The notes: a model not told the origin generated them from the letters alone. A stretch of DNA of 64,000 nt from Chamaecrista fasciculata (GCA_003254925.1 QANZ01011063.1:1-64000); one strand, 5' to 3'. Positions 11,479-22,215 are shown, counted from the stretch's first letter. A program made the numbers and translations.

Positions 11479-14400
11479 ATGATGCAAAGAGACTTTAACA
11501 AAGGGTTGAGTTCAATATGTTCATTTTGGAGCACAAATTTTAGTGGTAGGAAGGCTTCAACACCATCATCTTCATCATCACTTGAGAAGAAATTGCTAGA
11601 TGAAGAGAGCCTTATTGAGTCACATCCCATCATTGAGACACATCATAGGAAGCCTGGATGGAAAGCCATGCCTTACATTTTAGGTCTGTGATGCAACATG
11701 TATCAGATAATATATATATATACATATATATATATATATGACGAGTCCCACATCGGGTAAGTTGTTGAGTGTAAGGCAACTAATAAGGCCTTGAACTCTT
11801 GAATCTCAATAGCTAGCTTTTGAGGTATGATTGTCCCAAGGTCTTGTGCTCGTTACAATATATAAATTAATCATAATTAAATGTAGTTGTTGTCTGTTCA
11901 TATTTTTCATATTTGTGATGGTGAAAGAGGTCAATATATATTGTGCAGGAAATGAAACAATAGAGAGGATGGCAACTTTTGGCATGACAGCAAACTTCAT
12001 GGTGTATCTGATGAAAGAATATAACATGGATCAAGTTGTTGCTTCTAACATCTTGAACACATGGTTGGGAATATGCAATATCATACCCCTCTTTGGTGCC
12101 TTTATTGCAGATGCCTATTTGGGCAAATTCAAAACAATAGCTGTTGCATCCTTTGCTAGTCTTCTGGTATGCTTCCTGTTTCTCCTTTCATACCTTATTA
12201 GTCCATACCATCATATTAAAATATAAATATAAATCATAGAATAAAATATAAATTAATGATTTGGTCCTTGAAAAAGATGACATACTCACTCAATTTAGTT
12301 CCTAAACGATGAAACTTTGTGATTTAGTTCATTAAAGATGCAACTACAATCAATTTGATCAGTTTATCAAATTTATTATAGATAAATTAATGATTTGGTT
12401 CTTGAAAAAAGACATATGTCTCAATTTAGTCCTTAAAAGATGAAACTATGCGATTTAGTTCATGAAAAATACAATTACAATCACTTTGATCCATTTATTA
12501 AATATATTATAGAGTAAATTGATGATTTGGTCCATGAAAGATAACATATGTCTCAACTTAGACCCTATAACATGAAATCGTACAATTTAGTCCATGAAAG
12601 ATGAATTTATATGATTTAGTCTATGAAATATACTTCTTGTTAAAAGAAAATTCATATTTGTTAAATTTGAATTAATGTTTTAGCAAAATGGTGAAATTGA
12701 TTGTAATTGCATCTTTCAGGAGACTAAATTGAGACACTTATCATCTTTTGGGGATCAAATTTTTAATCTACTCTAAACCATATTAGGCTCCAAACCCTCT
12801 TTTCATCTCTCTCTCTCTCTCGCTCTCTCTTGAATCATTAATATACTATTCCATATGCAGACCTCTTCACTCTAACTTGTTTTACTTAATTGGGGATATA
12901 ATATTGAATGTTAAAATTGATGTAGGGAATGTTGATAGTGATGCTAACAGCCTGGGTGCCACATTTTCATCCTTCACCATGCACCTTTGAGCAGCAGAAA
13001 CTAGGTGTGTGCATGGGCCACACTAATTTTCAACTGGGTGTGTTACTCATGGGTCTATTTTGGCTAGCCATAGGCACTGGAGGCATCAGACCATGCAGTG
13101 TTCCTTTTGCAATTGACCAATTTGATCTAACCACTTCTGAAGGAAGAAGAGGAACTAAGGGCTTCTACAACTTGTACTACACCACACAGACCATTATCAT
13201 GCTCATCAACCAAACCCTTCTGGTTTACATTCAAGACTCTGTTAGCTGGACTCTTGGTTTTGGCTTGCCTTCCCTCTTGATGTTCTTTGCCATCATCTTC
13301 TTCTTTTCTGGCTCTAAAATCTATTCTTATGTTGAGCCTAAAGGAAGCATTTTTTCTAATATTGCTCAAGTGCTAGTTGCTGCTAAACACAAGGACCATC
13401 TTCTTCTTCCTTCTGAGGAGGATTCATCACTTGGAGATTTCTATGACCCTCCATTTAAGTCAAATTCTGAAGTAAAGATCCCTCTTACAAATCAGTTCAG
13501 GTAGGTTAACTACTAACTGGATCTCTCTCAAATGCCATAAATTAAAATTGTAGCAACTCAGATTCTTAGTACTTAAAATCTCATAAAAACTTAAATGCTA
13601 CAATCCATACACAACCTACTCAAAGTTTTTGTGATTAAGATTCCTATACTTAATTAGTTGATTTTGATTGCTTAATCAGGTGCTTAAACAAAGCTGCTCT
13701 TGTGGAGGAGAATGACTTGAAATCTGATGGATCAAGCAGAGATCTATGGAGACTATGTAGTGTCCAACAAATTGAGGAATTGAAATGCTTTCTCAAAATC
13801 ATCCCAATTTGGGTAGCCAGTATCATATCCTACCTTCCCATAGGACAACTAGCAATCTTCCCAATCTCACAAGCCTTAAAAATGGACAGGCACTTATGGT
13901 TCAACTTTGAACTCCATCCTGGCTCTGTTAGTGTCATAACCCTCCTCACCATAGCACTCTTCCTCCCACTCTATGATGCATTCATTTCTCCAGCTTTGGC
14001 CAAAATCACCAAGCAAGAAGAAGGCCTCACAACGCTCCAGAGGATAGGACTTGGGCACGCTTTCGCGATCCTAACCATGGCAGTTTCCGGGGTGGTAGAG
14101 CTCAAAAGAAGAGCCTTAGCCACCTCAGATGATGGGGTTGCACCCATGTCTGTGATGTGGCTAGCACCTCAGTTCATACTTTTGGGATTTGTGCAGATTT
14201 TCACTATTGTAGGACACACTGAATTTTATAATAAGGAGTGTCCTGAAAGCATGAGAAGCATTGGGAATTCTTGCCTTTGCTTAACAATTTCAGGTGCTAG
14301 TTATTTGAGCAGCTTGATTGTGAACCTTGTGCATAATTTCACAGGAAGCCAAGGCCAGCTTGATTGGCTGAATAATGACATTAATGAGGGAAGATTGGAG

Positions 14401-14520
14401 AATTACTACTTTATATTAGCAGGATTAGGAGTTATGAATTTCAGCTATTTCATATTTTGTGCTAGGCGTTATACTTACAAGGTCATCGTAAAAGTAGAAG
14501 ATTTTACTAGTGTGGGTTGA
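11479..14520 (+). CDS. NPF transporter A, NPF2.13 (NRT1.7)-like, four exons
   Basis: Exons are 11479-11683, 11949-12166, 12926-13500 and 13680-14520, joined by GT-AG introns in phases 1, 0 and 2, giving 612 aa. The family are 12-TM proton-coupled carriers of the plasma membrane or tonoplast for nitrate, peptides and other metabolites. Exon 2 carries the TM1 proton-coupling motif ExxER as NETIER (residues 70-75). Exon 3 has the RPCSVPFAIDQFD and FYNLYYTTQ blocks. Exon 4 has ISQALKMDRHLW (TM7) and WLAPQFILLGF. The overall match is to Arabidopsis NPF2.13, the phloem nitrate loader, but TM7 reads YLPIGQLAIFPISQ where NPF2.13 has AAMTTQGTFTVSQ. The substrate may therefore differ. The ATG at 11479 is chosen because the paralogue starts at the matching place; a second ATG follows at once. 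All exons are intact. Confidence 0.93.
11741..11870. repeat. Short repeat with an snRNA-promoter-like motif in NPF A intron 1
   Basis: GTCCCACATCG (11745-11755) matches the upstream sequence element of plant U-snRNA promoters. It is followed by 'aaggccttgaactc', 'tagcttttgaggt' and 'ctcgttacaatata'. A diverged form without the first motif is in NPF B intron 1 near 23223-23305. No TATA box lies at the spacing snRNA genes require, and no snRNA body follows. It is more likely a small repeat present before the NPF duplication. Confidence 0.45.
12236..12780. repeat. Diverged 'gatttggtcc' repeats in NPF A intron 2
   Basis: Three loosely repeated units of about 130 bp begin near 12249, 12388 and 12520 with 'attgatgatttggtcc'-like sequence. 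The end near 12715-12775 carries inverted versions such as 'gactaaattgagac' and 'gatcaaat'. Related sequence fills NPF B intron 2, so it predates the duplication. Confidence 0.65.
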
Positions 14521-15747
14521 TGAATGTATGATGTATTAGTAGCTAGCAGAACAAGTATGAGTATAAGTGACTGATCATGGTGCTAGCACAAGTATGTGTA
14601 TAAGTGACTGATCATGATGTTTTGTGCCTTGTAATTACTGATTAATTACTTGTAGTTAGAAGGCTTATTAAAGCTAATTCTTCTGAAGCAACTTATTATG
14701 ATTTGGGAGCTTTGTTCATTATTTGGTATAGGTCAATTCCCTAATTAGGTGCTGTTTCATTATCATACATTAGAGTACTGTCTAAAGATCTACTTGTAAC
14801 AAAATAGAGTACAAGTACATTGAAAAATTGATGACTTTGAGTATTAGCAGTAATAAGAAACATTTCATGCAAGTTATTTTCTGACGTGAGACACTGCATC
14901 TGTTAATGAACTTGTTCTCTTATTTTCACTGCTCACATATCCATGGTACACTACTAACAAAGTTGTGAACAAAACAATTATAAATAAATTAAAAGCCCTT
15001 CTTCCTGTGCATGCTTTCTGTTATTGTTGGAAAGACAGATATCTCTCATTCTTCTCTTCATTTTAGTTGTGACGAAAATTGAACCTTTTCAGATTGTATC
15101 AATCATCCTGCCACACAATGACGAAAATTGAACCTTTTCAGATTATATCATATTTTTGTTCATTGTTGCTGATATATAGTCAACTCAAGCCCAAGTTAAA
15201 AAGTTCATCTCTCTGATAATTTATGAACCATGATTCACCTTTTAAGTGATTATGATAATTTTGTTGGAGACAAGCCTTTGGAAAGGTATTACATTATTGT
15301 CTAATGATTAAAGCATAAAAAGGTGTCCATTACTATGAAGAGTTCAGAGCATATATGCTGATCTAATTGTTTCTAGCTACTTCTCATATTTTTCTCCATT
15401 TTTTTAATTTTCCTGTTGGAAAAACCTATTTATGATTTTTCTTTATATTTCTGATATAATATATGTTCTGTCCCTCTTAATCTTTCTTACAAGATCAGCT
15501 TGACATGAGGCCTTGCAAAGACGAGACTATTTACTCGAGCCACTTTTAAATGGTCTAGGTTTAATCACATTAAATCTCATGACTAAAGCCATAAACAGAT
15601 TACTTAATCATCATTTTTGTTTCTTAAACAACCTGGTAAAATGCAAAAGTGTAGGAATTATGGGATTATGATTAGATGAAAATTCACCAACTCATTGGGA
15701 GAATGAAAGCAGATCTACTGCAAATAGTGATCAAAGTACCAGCAATG
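14521..15747. other. NPF A 3' flank and spacer
   Basis: The first 330 bp are shared with NPF B and probably include the 3' UTR. Near 14550-14617 a segment ending 'gtataagtgactgatcatg' is present twice. Near 15070-15150 the stretch 'gacgaaaattgaacctttt' is also repeated about 50 bp apart. No gene is seen in the remainder. Confidence 0.55.
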
Positions 15748-15755
15748 GCATATTC
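15748..15755. promoter_or_regulatory. P1BS-type site (distal) upstream of the MIR399-like hairpin
   Basis: GCATATTC fits GNATATNC, the palindromic binding site of PHR1-type MYB regulators of phosphate starvation. It lies about 330 bp upstream of the TATA box. Confidence 0.5.
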
Positions 15756-16015
15756 CTCCCTCAGTCATAATAAGTTAACAGAAGAAAGCAGAGAAGGGAA
15801 TGATCCCTTTCTTCTGGAATCAACCATTTAAACCCTATATGTGCTATCCAAAAAAAAGAAAAAGAAAGCTTAAAAATATTTCTTAACACTTGAGAGACAA
15901 AAATAGCAGAAGCATATATTGTGAAAGTGGAAGTGGAGGTCGTAAGAATTAAGGCATAAGATGGACCACTTTGTTATTACTTGTAACTTTGGGCAACAGT
16001 GGATGGATGTGCTAA

Positions 16016-16023
16016 GAATATCC
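16016..16023. promoter_or_regulatory. P1BS-type site (proximal) upstream of the MIR399-like hairpin
   Basis: GAATATCC fits GNATATNC and lies about 60 bp upstream of the TATA box. P1BS sites at this range are usual in MIR399 promoters. Confidence 0.6.
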
Positions 16024-16081
16024 ATTAATTGCTTAGAAGGGTACACACATACATACATACATGATGCATGCAAATCAGCTA

Positions 16082-16088
16082 TATATAA
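16082..16088 (+). promoter_or_regulatory. TATA box of the MIR399-like transcript
   Basis: CTATATATAAG is a strong plant TATA context. It lies about 70 bp before the hairpin base and predicts a transcription start near 16115. Confidence 0.6.
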
Positions 16089-16156
16089 GAGATTGTGAGG
16101 CAGAGAGTATTTGACATTGAAGCTCAAGAGTACTCAAGAGTGATAAATTAATGTGT

Positions 16157-16250
16157 GGGTGCATTACAGGGAAAGTACTTCTTTGGCAGATAGCCACTCA
16201 TGAGATTATAAAAGTTCACAGCCAAAGAAGATTTGCCCAGCAATACACTC
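16157..16250 (+). ncRNA. MIR399: MIR399-like microRNA precursor hairpin
   Basis: The 3' arm (16220-16240) contains GCCAAAGAAGATTTGCCC, which matches the core of miR399; the G-to-A change in the middle is like forms I recall from legumes. The 5' arm (16169-16189) contains CTTCTTTGGCAG and is the expected star strand. I paired the arms by hand: most of the 21-nt duplex is matched, with one bulged A at 16177, one G-U pair and mismatches near both ends. Pairing continues outward (GGTG-ATT with AAT-CACC-like bases), and the loop is about 30 nt. The mature strand on the 3' arm, the TATA box and two P1BS sites all fit MIR399, which silences PHO2/UBC24 under phosphate starvation. The mature strand starts with A rather than the usual U, which could weaken AGO1 loading. 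Confidence 0.8.
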
Positions 16251-17639
16251 TTTAGTTTCCACACACTCAACAAAACCATATACATATATATATATATGTG
16301 TGTGTGTGTGTCTTCAATTTTCTTTCTATACATGCCAACACACACATACAAGCCACAATGGGTATAAATATCTAACATGGTCAATACAATAATCTCTTCT
16401 TGCTCTTTTATTTTATGTTTAGAGTTTGTTGTTTACAAGCTTTACTTTCGTTTTTGATTTGTTGGTTTAACTTTGACTGATCTTTTCCATCCTTATTGTT
16501 GGTTGGGATGGGATGGAGTGCTCAGCTCAGGAGTTCAAAGCATTAAACTGTGATGGCACTTACGTGGAAATAGTGAAAAGAGAATAAATAATAGATACTT
16601 AAGTAGAATACTAGAATGAGTTGCGAAATGAAAGAGACATTGGTATTACTATTTATTTAATTAGTGTGAACTGTGAAGCAGTTGAGAGGGGATACATCAT
16701 ACATGATATGAATATGATCATACACAAATATAGAAGTGAGAGCAAAAAGGAATAATAAAAGTGACATGAGAATATGAAATGTCTGTCAAATATCCAATTT
16801 TTTGGGGGGTTGGAATTGCAATTTAGAAGCAAAGCTTTTATTTAGTTTGGAAGCAATTAACAATAATTGTTAATGCTAAAGCCATTAATTACGACATGAA
16901 CACATGGTGCAATCATGAAACAAGAAAAAAAAACACGACCAAGAAATATCAGTGTCTAAGTGACCCCAAAAGAATAGGCATTAGGTAGCATATGGTTAGA
17001 TACATACTTTTCCAATCTCAACCAACAAAAGCAACATTTAAAGAATTTAGATACCAGTACAATAAAAAGCATGAATTAACTGATTAACAATTGACTTAAA
17101 AATGTAATTATGTTAAATATTTGATTATAAAATTTTATTATCGTTATAATTCTACTAGACTGAAAAGAAATTAGATTTTTATTATCTCAGATGGTGGGCT
17201 CACATGGTTGCTTCAACTGTCAGATAACTAAGATCATGGTGATCATTTGGAATTTGGATCCTGTATCTATCAGAAACAGAACGTTATGAGGAGGAAGAGA
17301 TAAAATAAAAAAAGAACCATGTTTTATGCCTTCACTGTTAATAAACAAAAATTAAAAAATAAAATTATCCAGTCATTCTCAAAAGTATTATTCCCACCTT
17401 GAAGGTTGCTACTGTTAGCTTCCTCTGCACTTGCATGTTCATATATATGGATTTTGTCATCAATTTCACTATAAATCAACAATAGTTCAACAAAGACACT
17501 TAGAAACTGAAAATCATACAACACCCATTTGTCCATTCTATCAAATAGTACTATACAAATATGAACGAGACAGATAATGACGCACCCAAAGAATGAACCT
17601 GCATCCAACATTGATTATACTGGAGACTAAACAAAATAA
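16251..17639. other. Spacer without recognised genes
   Basis: A compound AT/GT microsatellite occupies about 16280-16312, just after the hairpin. The remainder is AT-rich with no supportable coding sequence, tRNA or clear repeat. Confidence 0.5.
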
Positions 17640-17927
17640 CTCGCTGTATTTCACAAATCAAGTTGAGGTAATTACTAGCAGTCCTTCAAGAGAACAGAGC
17701 GCCTTGGCGAGGAAGGATCCCCGAACCCATAACTTGATCATCCCGAAGCACCATTGAAAACCTTTGTAAGGAAGAAAAGAACCCAATATATCAACCAAAT
17801 AACATATTGCAGGTAAATGCTGAGAGACCATTTTAGTTCTTGGATATTGCTTGCATGACATCTTTAGACCAAAGAGATTCTGGCCAGCAGCCACCAGCAA
17901 GGCACTCAAGTAATAAATTCATGAAAA
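17640..17927 (-). other. Probable 3' UTR of the PPR gene
   Basis: This sequence directly downstream of the PPR stop codon has more balanced composition than the deeper spacer. The open frames seen in it have no domain. It is best read as 3' untranslated sequence, but its end cannot be placed. Confidence 0.4.
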
Positions 17928-19829
17928 CTATCTAGTAGATTTTGTAGGCATTCTTATCTTGACTCTTTTCTTCGTCGTTTCTGCCCACCGGGAAAAGACA
18001 TTAGACACTTCAATTTTACCAGAAAACTTCATCTTTTGAGCTAACTCCTCAAGTATGTCAGGCTTCCCAGCTCTAGAAAAATCAGCAACAAATTTTTTAT
18101 AATCAAGCTGAGGTGCTTTCATTCCTTTCTCTACCATTTCCTCTAAATATTTGCATGCTTCTTCTGACCTTCCCTGTCTTATAAGTCCTCCAATAAATAC
18201 AATGTAAGAATTGTCATCAGGACAGCACCCCTTCTGACACATCTCATCCCATACTGCACGACCCATGTCATAATTTTTTGTGACAAAAAAAGACTTCATT
18301 ATCATGTTGTAAGTGTGAATGGTTGGTTCAAAACCATCTTGAATCATCTTCTTGTATATCCTCACGGCATCATTGGGCATATGTTGGCTTGTCATCAGTT
18401 TTATCAATGCATTATAGGTCCTCCCATCGGGTGGACAACCCATCTCCTTCATTTCCTTCAGTATATTATATACCTCTTCCATTCTCTTCTGGTTCCCAAA
18501 CCCAGTAATCAAACATGTGTAGACTGCAACATCTGGTTGACACCCACAATCTATCATCTGGTGAAAATACTCAACTGCTTCTCTCATCATTCTGTGTTTG
18601 CAGAAATACCGAATTACAATCGTATAGCTCCGAACATTAGGTGACGGACCTTTGGCCTTCATGACTTCAAACAATTTGATTGCGTCAGACTTCTTCTGAC
18701 ACCTTAACAACCCCTCGAGCATTATATTATGAGCAACAATATCTGGCTTAAATCTCTTATCAATCATCTCATTCCACACCCTCCCTGCCTCCATCAAGTT
18801 TTTCACCCTGCACCAACTATTAAGAAGCATTGTGTATGTCTTCAAATTGGGTGTGAACCTATCTCTCAATTTCTCAAATATGGCCTGCGCCTCTTTGCCA
18901 AGTTTGGCCCGACCAAGCGTGTCAAGCAAGCAATTAATAGTATCAACACCCACTTCAAATCTGTATTTCTTCATCAGATCGAAGATCCCAACTGCCTTTT
19001 TCCTCTCCTTTGCAGCAGCAAAGGCTTTGATAGCAATGGAGAAGGTTTCCATGGTCAGAAGCCCTTTCTCACCCATTTCCTCAAGAATAGCCATCATGGT
19101 TTCAAACTGTCTAGTCTTCCCAAGAATACTCATCATTGAGTTATAAGTTCGGGAATCATGATCAAAGTCGGGCCTCTGACCTGCCCAACAAAAGAACCGA
19201 AATGCTGGCTTCCTAGCGTGTTTGAACCGTTCTAGCACATCCACCACCAAATCACGTGACAATCTTATCCCACATCCATCCAGAACAGCCTCCATATTCC
19301 GATCCAATGCAAACAATTCATCGATCACCTTGCATACGCTATCAACCTCATCCGGGTCTGCACCAGATTTAGCATTAAGATCTCTACCACCATCATAGTC
19401 TCGACCACTATCATCATCCTCACTTCCAGATTCAGTCTCAAATTCATTATCACCTCCATTAACCCTCGCAGCAAATGACCTACACCTATTCAGATTAAGC
19501 ATAATGGGTTTACCAGAAACATTTCCCGAAAGGGGAATCAGCAATTTTTTCTGAAGAGTAAAGAGTGAAGGGGAGTGTGACAAAAGAAATGGAATTTGAC
19601 AACAAGAACGATAGAGAGAGCAATTAGGAGTAGAATGAAACATACGAGACAAGGGCAGAGAGCTACAACGAGAAAAGCACACTTGCTCTCTTTGGGATCC
19701 ATTTGGTCGTCCCTGATGGATAGAGCAAAGCTTGGAGGAGGAGAAGACATTGAAGGGGCCATGTCGCAGATTTGAAGAGTGTGAAATTAACGTGGAAAAT
19801 CTGAATATGGAGAGTCTTCTCAATGTCAT
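17928..19829 (-). CDS. Mitochondrial P-type PPR protein (At3g62470-like)
   Basis: This is an intron-less gene of 633 aa. The first 120 residues are rich in Ser, Arg and Leu with few acidic residues, as in a mitochondrial presequence. An acidic linker follows (residues 131-146, ETESGSEDDDSGRDYD). From about residue 225 to 590 run roughly ten 35-residue P-type repeats, recognisable by phrases such as TYNSMMSILGK, TYTMLLNSWCRVKN, SYTIVIRYFCKHR, VYTCLITGFGNQ and TYNALIKLMTSQ. There is no E, E+ or DYW tail, so RNA stabilisation, splicing or translation is more likely than editing. The architecture closely recalls Arabidopsis At3g62470 and its duplicates. The start is the first ATG of the open frame and leads straight into the presequence. 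The gene is intact and lies on the opposite strand to its NPF neighbours. Confidence 0.95.
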   Translation of the reverse strand: MTLRRLSIFRFSTLISHSSNLRHGPFNVFSSSKLCSIHQGRPNGSQREQVCFSRCSSLPLSRMFHSTPNCSLYRSCCQIPFLLSHSPSLFTLQKKLLIPLSGNVSGKPIMLNLNRCRSFAARVNGGDNEFETESGSEDDDSGRDYDGGRDLNAKSGADPDEVDSVCKVIDELFALDRNMEAVLDGCGIRLSRDLVVDVLERFKHARKPAFRFFCWAGQRPDFDHDSRTYNSMMSILGKTRQFETMMAILEEMGEKGLLTMETFSIAIKAFAAAKERKKAVGIFDLMKKYRFEVGVDTINCLLDTLGRAKLGKEAQAIFEKLRDRFTPNLKTYTMLLNSWCRVKNLMEAGRVWNEMIDKRFKPDIVAHNIMLEGLLRCQKKSDAIKLFEVMKAKGPSPNVRSYTIVIRYFCKHRMMREAVEYFHQMIDCGCQPDVAVYTCLITGFGNQKRMEEVYNILKEMKEMGCPPDGRTYNALIKLMTSQHMPNDAVRIYKKMIQDGFEPTIHTYNMIMKSFFVTKNYDMGRAVWDEMCQKGCCPDDNSYIVFIGGLIRQGRSEEACKYLEEMVEKGMKAPQLDYKKFVADFSRAGKPDILEELAQKMKFSGKIEVSNVFSRWAETTKKRVKIRMPTKSTR

Positions 19830-20572
19830 TGAAGTGCCATTTACAAGCAGAACACAGAGGAATTTGATAAGATGATGAATAAGCTGAAGATGGTGGCTAA
19901 TTTACATTATGGTTTTTTTTGACATACTAACTAATTTGATTATTTCAGAATTAAGGTTTGTGGCAGATTAACTGTGGATGGCTTTTACACAAAGCAAACC
20001 CTTAATAACTTTGGAAAATGACAAGTTTAAACTATGTGCTCTTGTGACTTGGATGACAGCTCCGAATCTGAGAGGACTCAAATTTGATCTTCACGTGATA
20101 TATTTATATAAAAAGAAAAAAAAAAGTTATTAGTAACTAAACTCCCAATCAAATTAAGTTTTTGCTAAATGATATACAAGAATTTAGATACTAATGGTGA
20201 TAACAAAATAAAAATGACAAGTCTTCCCATGGATTAAGAAAAAGAATGGGGAAGAAAAATCAGTTCATCGCAAACCCAATAAATCTAAAACTACAGAGAA
20301 CTACAAAAGGAAACTAATTTTTCAACAAGAACATGTATAAAGAAAGATAGAGAGATTGAAGGTAATAGGATAATGTTAGCCAGAGATATCGAAAAAGGGA
20401 CAAAACCTGATAGATGCCGGAGCTTCAAAGAAGACGATTGCTGATAAAAGAGAAGCGATGAGGTAAATTGCTTACTGCTGGTAGCTGCAGAGTGAGGAGA
20501 GTGTGTAAGAGTACGCGTGCGGCTGAAACCCAAGGGAAGAAGATGAAACCTGAAATGAAAAGAAAAAAAAAA
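19830..20572 (-). other. 5' flank of the PPR gene, possible leader exon
   Basis: On the minus strand, the less AT-rich stretch from about 20560 to 20400 has donor-like junctions (GCAGTAAGC and ATCAGGTTTT). An acceptor-like 'atcttcag' lies about 60 bp before the start codon. A spliced 5' UTR is plausible but unproven. An open frame at 20291-20578 shows no domain. Confidence 0.35.
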
Positions 20573-21416
20573 GGTCAAAAATGTATTTTGGCCCCTAATG
20601 TTTACCCAAAGTTACGTTTTGGTCCCTAAAGTTTTTTTGTTCTACTTTGATCCTCAATTTTTCCTAAAAGTTTCATCATTGAGCCCTAACTATTGATTGA
20701 ATATAGTCATATCTCTTTCTTTTGAAACCCAAATGTGATTAAATTAGAGCTATGGGTTGAATTTGATGAGATATTTATTTGCCTAGAGTTATTGACAAAC
20801 GAGATTAAATGGAACATGAAATCGGGTCCAAAAATGGGTTGTTTATTTCATGAATTTTGTTATATCCCTCTTGTTTCAAGTCCGAATGCAACAGAATGGG
20901 AACTACAAGTTACTCTTGATGAGTTCTTTCTTTATATAGTTAAGATCGTTGACCAACAAGATCAAATAGTACTCCAAAAGTTAATATTAATGTTTTGACC
21001 AAACTCATTTTCGGAGTACTATTGGACCTCGTTTGCCAACAACCCCAACTGGATGGAGAAATAACTCGTCAAAAGTAATTCGTAACTCAAATTTTGTTGC
21101 ATTTAGACTTGAAACGAGAGAGATGTAACCAAATTTATGAAACAATCAGCCCATTTGCGAGTATGATTTCATGCACAATTTGACTTTATTTACCCATGAC
21201 TTCAACTAAACAAATGAAAAACTCATCAAATTCAACCTGTAGTTTTGATTTAATCGTATTCGGGTTTGAAGTGAGAGAATGTGACCATATCCAATAGTTT
21301 GAGACCAATGATAAAAACTTTTAGAAAACATTAAAGACTAAAATAGAACCAAAAAAACTTTAGGGACCAAAATGAAACCTTGGATAAACATTAGAGACCA
21401 AAATAAGTTTTTGACC
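20573..21416. mobile_element. Foldback element beside the PPR promoter
   Basis: The left end GGTCAAAAATGTATTTTGG is mirrored by CCAAAATAAGTTTTTGACC at the right end. Inner arms such as 'gttacgttttggtccctaaag' are mirrored by 'ctttagggaccaaaatgaaac'. There is no coding capacity. The flanks are A-rich, so a target-site duplication cannot be read with confidence. Confidence 0.75.
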
Positions 21417-21534
21417 AAAAGAATTTGCTTTGTTTCAAATGGAAAGTTAAAAAATTAGAATAAAAAAAATCGTAGAAAATTTATTTTCATTATTTATATG
21501 ATCTTCATTCTTCATTTATTAAGCTATATAAAAA

Positions 21535-21760
21535 TTAAAGGATAAATTATATTTTGATACCCTGTGGTTTGAAACTTGACACTTTGGTATTCTATGGTAT
21601 TCTCCATTAACACTTTGGTACCTTTGAAGCTATTTTGTAATTTTAACCATAACAAATTTTGCAAAAATTATATATTGACCTCAAAAGTTTTTTAAAGTTT
21701 TCATTTTGGTCCTTAGATAGTAGAAAATATGTATCCAAGGACCTATTTGTAATTGACACG
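21535..21760. mobile_element. Single arm of a GGGTAAATTACAC-type foldback
   Basis: 'gataaattatattttgataccctgtgg' and the downstream 'cactttggtacc' phrases match the left arm of the complete element at 24012-24547. No matching right arm is present, so this is a truncated copy. Confidence 0.6.
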
Positions 21761-21849
21761 AAAAAATTTTGAATACAAAAATATATTAATATATTTGATA
21801 ATTTAAAAGAGTAAATTACATTAACTTTCATTGAGTACTTCTTTTTCTA

Positions 21850-22215
21850 AATTACAAATAATAGTTTCTTATTTAAAAAATTACACAATTTTTTAATTTG
21901 ATTTCCCATATGCAATCCTCTATACAGACGTTGCGGTGGATGGACACTAAGATGGAAGAGGCCCGCTAATATGCCCAATGTCCTTAGGCATTCACCGGTT
22001 TCATCGCTTCCATTAGGTTTTGATACATTTTGAAATAATCGAGAAATTTCTACTAGAACAGTGCTATCTGAGAACAATTAGACGACATGGATTAGAAAAT
22101 GATTATAGATTTATTATTGGTAGAATTCATAGTTTCTCTTGGCTATATGGTTCATCCGAAGGAGAGATTGAGCTTCAAAAAATAATGAATGGTCTTATCA
22201 ATACACAAATGTATT
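21850..22215. other. Unidentified insertion in the NPF B promoter
   Basis: This less AT-rich segment has no counterpart upstream of NPF A. On the minus strand it carries an open frame of 76 codons (21847-22077) with a protein-like stretch including [21 protein letters not shown] do not recognise it. A captured gene fragment, organellar DNA or part of an uncharacterised transposon are all possible. Confidence 0.45.

Larger units (their letters stand above)
10262..14855 (+). repeat. Segmental duplication, copy 1 (NPF A with flanks)
   Basis: Similarity to the NPF B locus begins well upstream of the gene. The 'ttcatttattaagct' block near 10340 matches one near 21505, and 'tgtaatatatattctccc' near 10720 matches one near 22222. 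It continues through all exons and the 3' flank to about 14850, matching about 27455. Copy 2 is larger mainly because of later insertions in its promoter and introns. Confidence 0.85.

Noticed and set aside
16148..16384. 78-codon minus-strand gene over the hairpin
   Set aside because: It has no domain and runs through a microsatellite. The hairpin and its promoter explain the site better.
17324..17909. Two minus-strand genes after the PPR stop codon
   Set aside because: The short frames lack domains and splice context. The 3' UTR and spacer are the simpler reading.
18315..19146. Plus-strand frames of 109, 136 and 104 codons
   Set aside because: All lie antisense within the PPR coding sequence, whose repeats explain the region fully.
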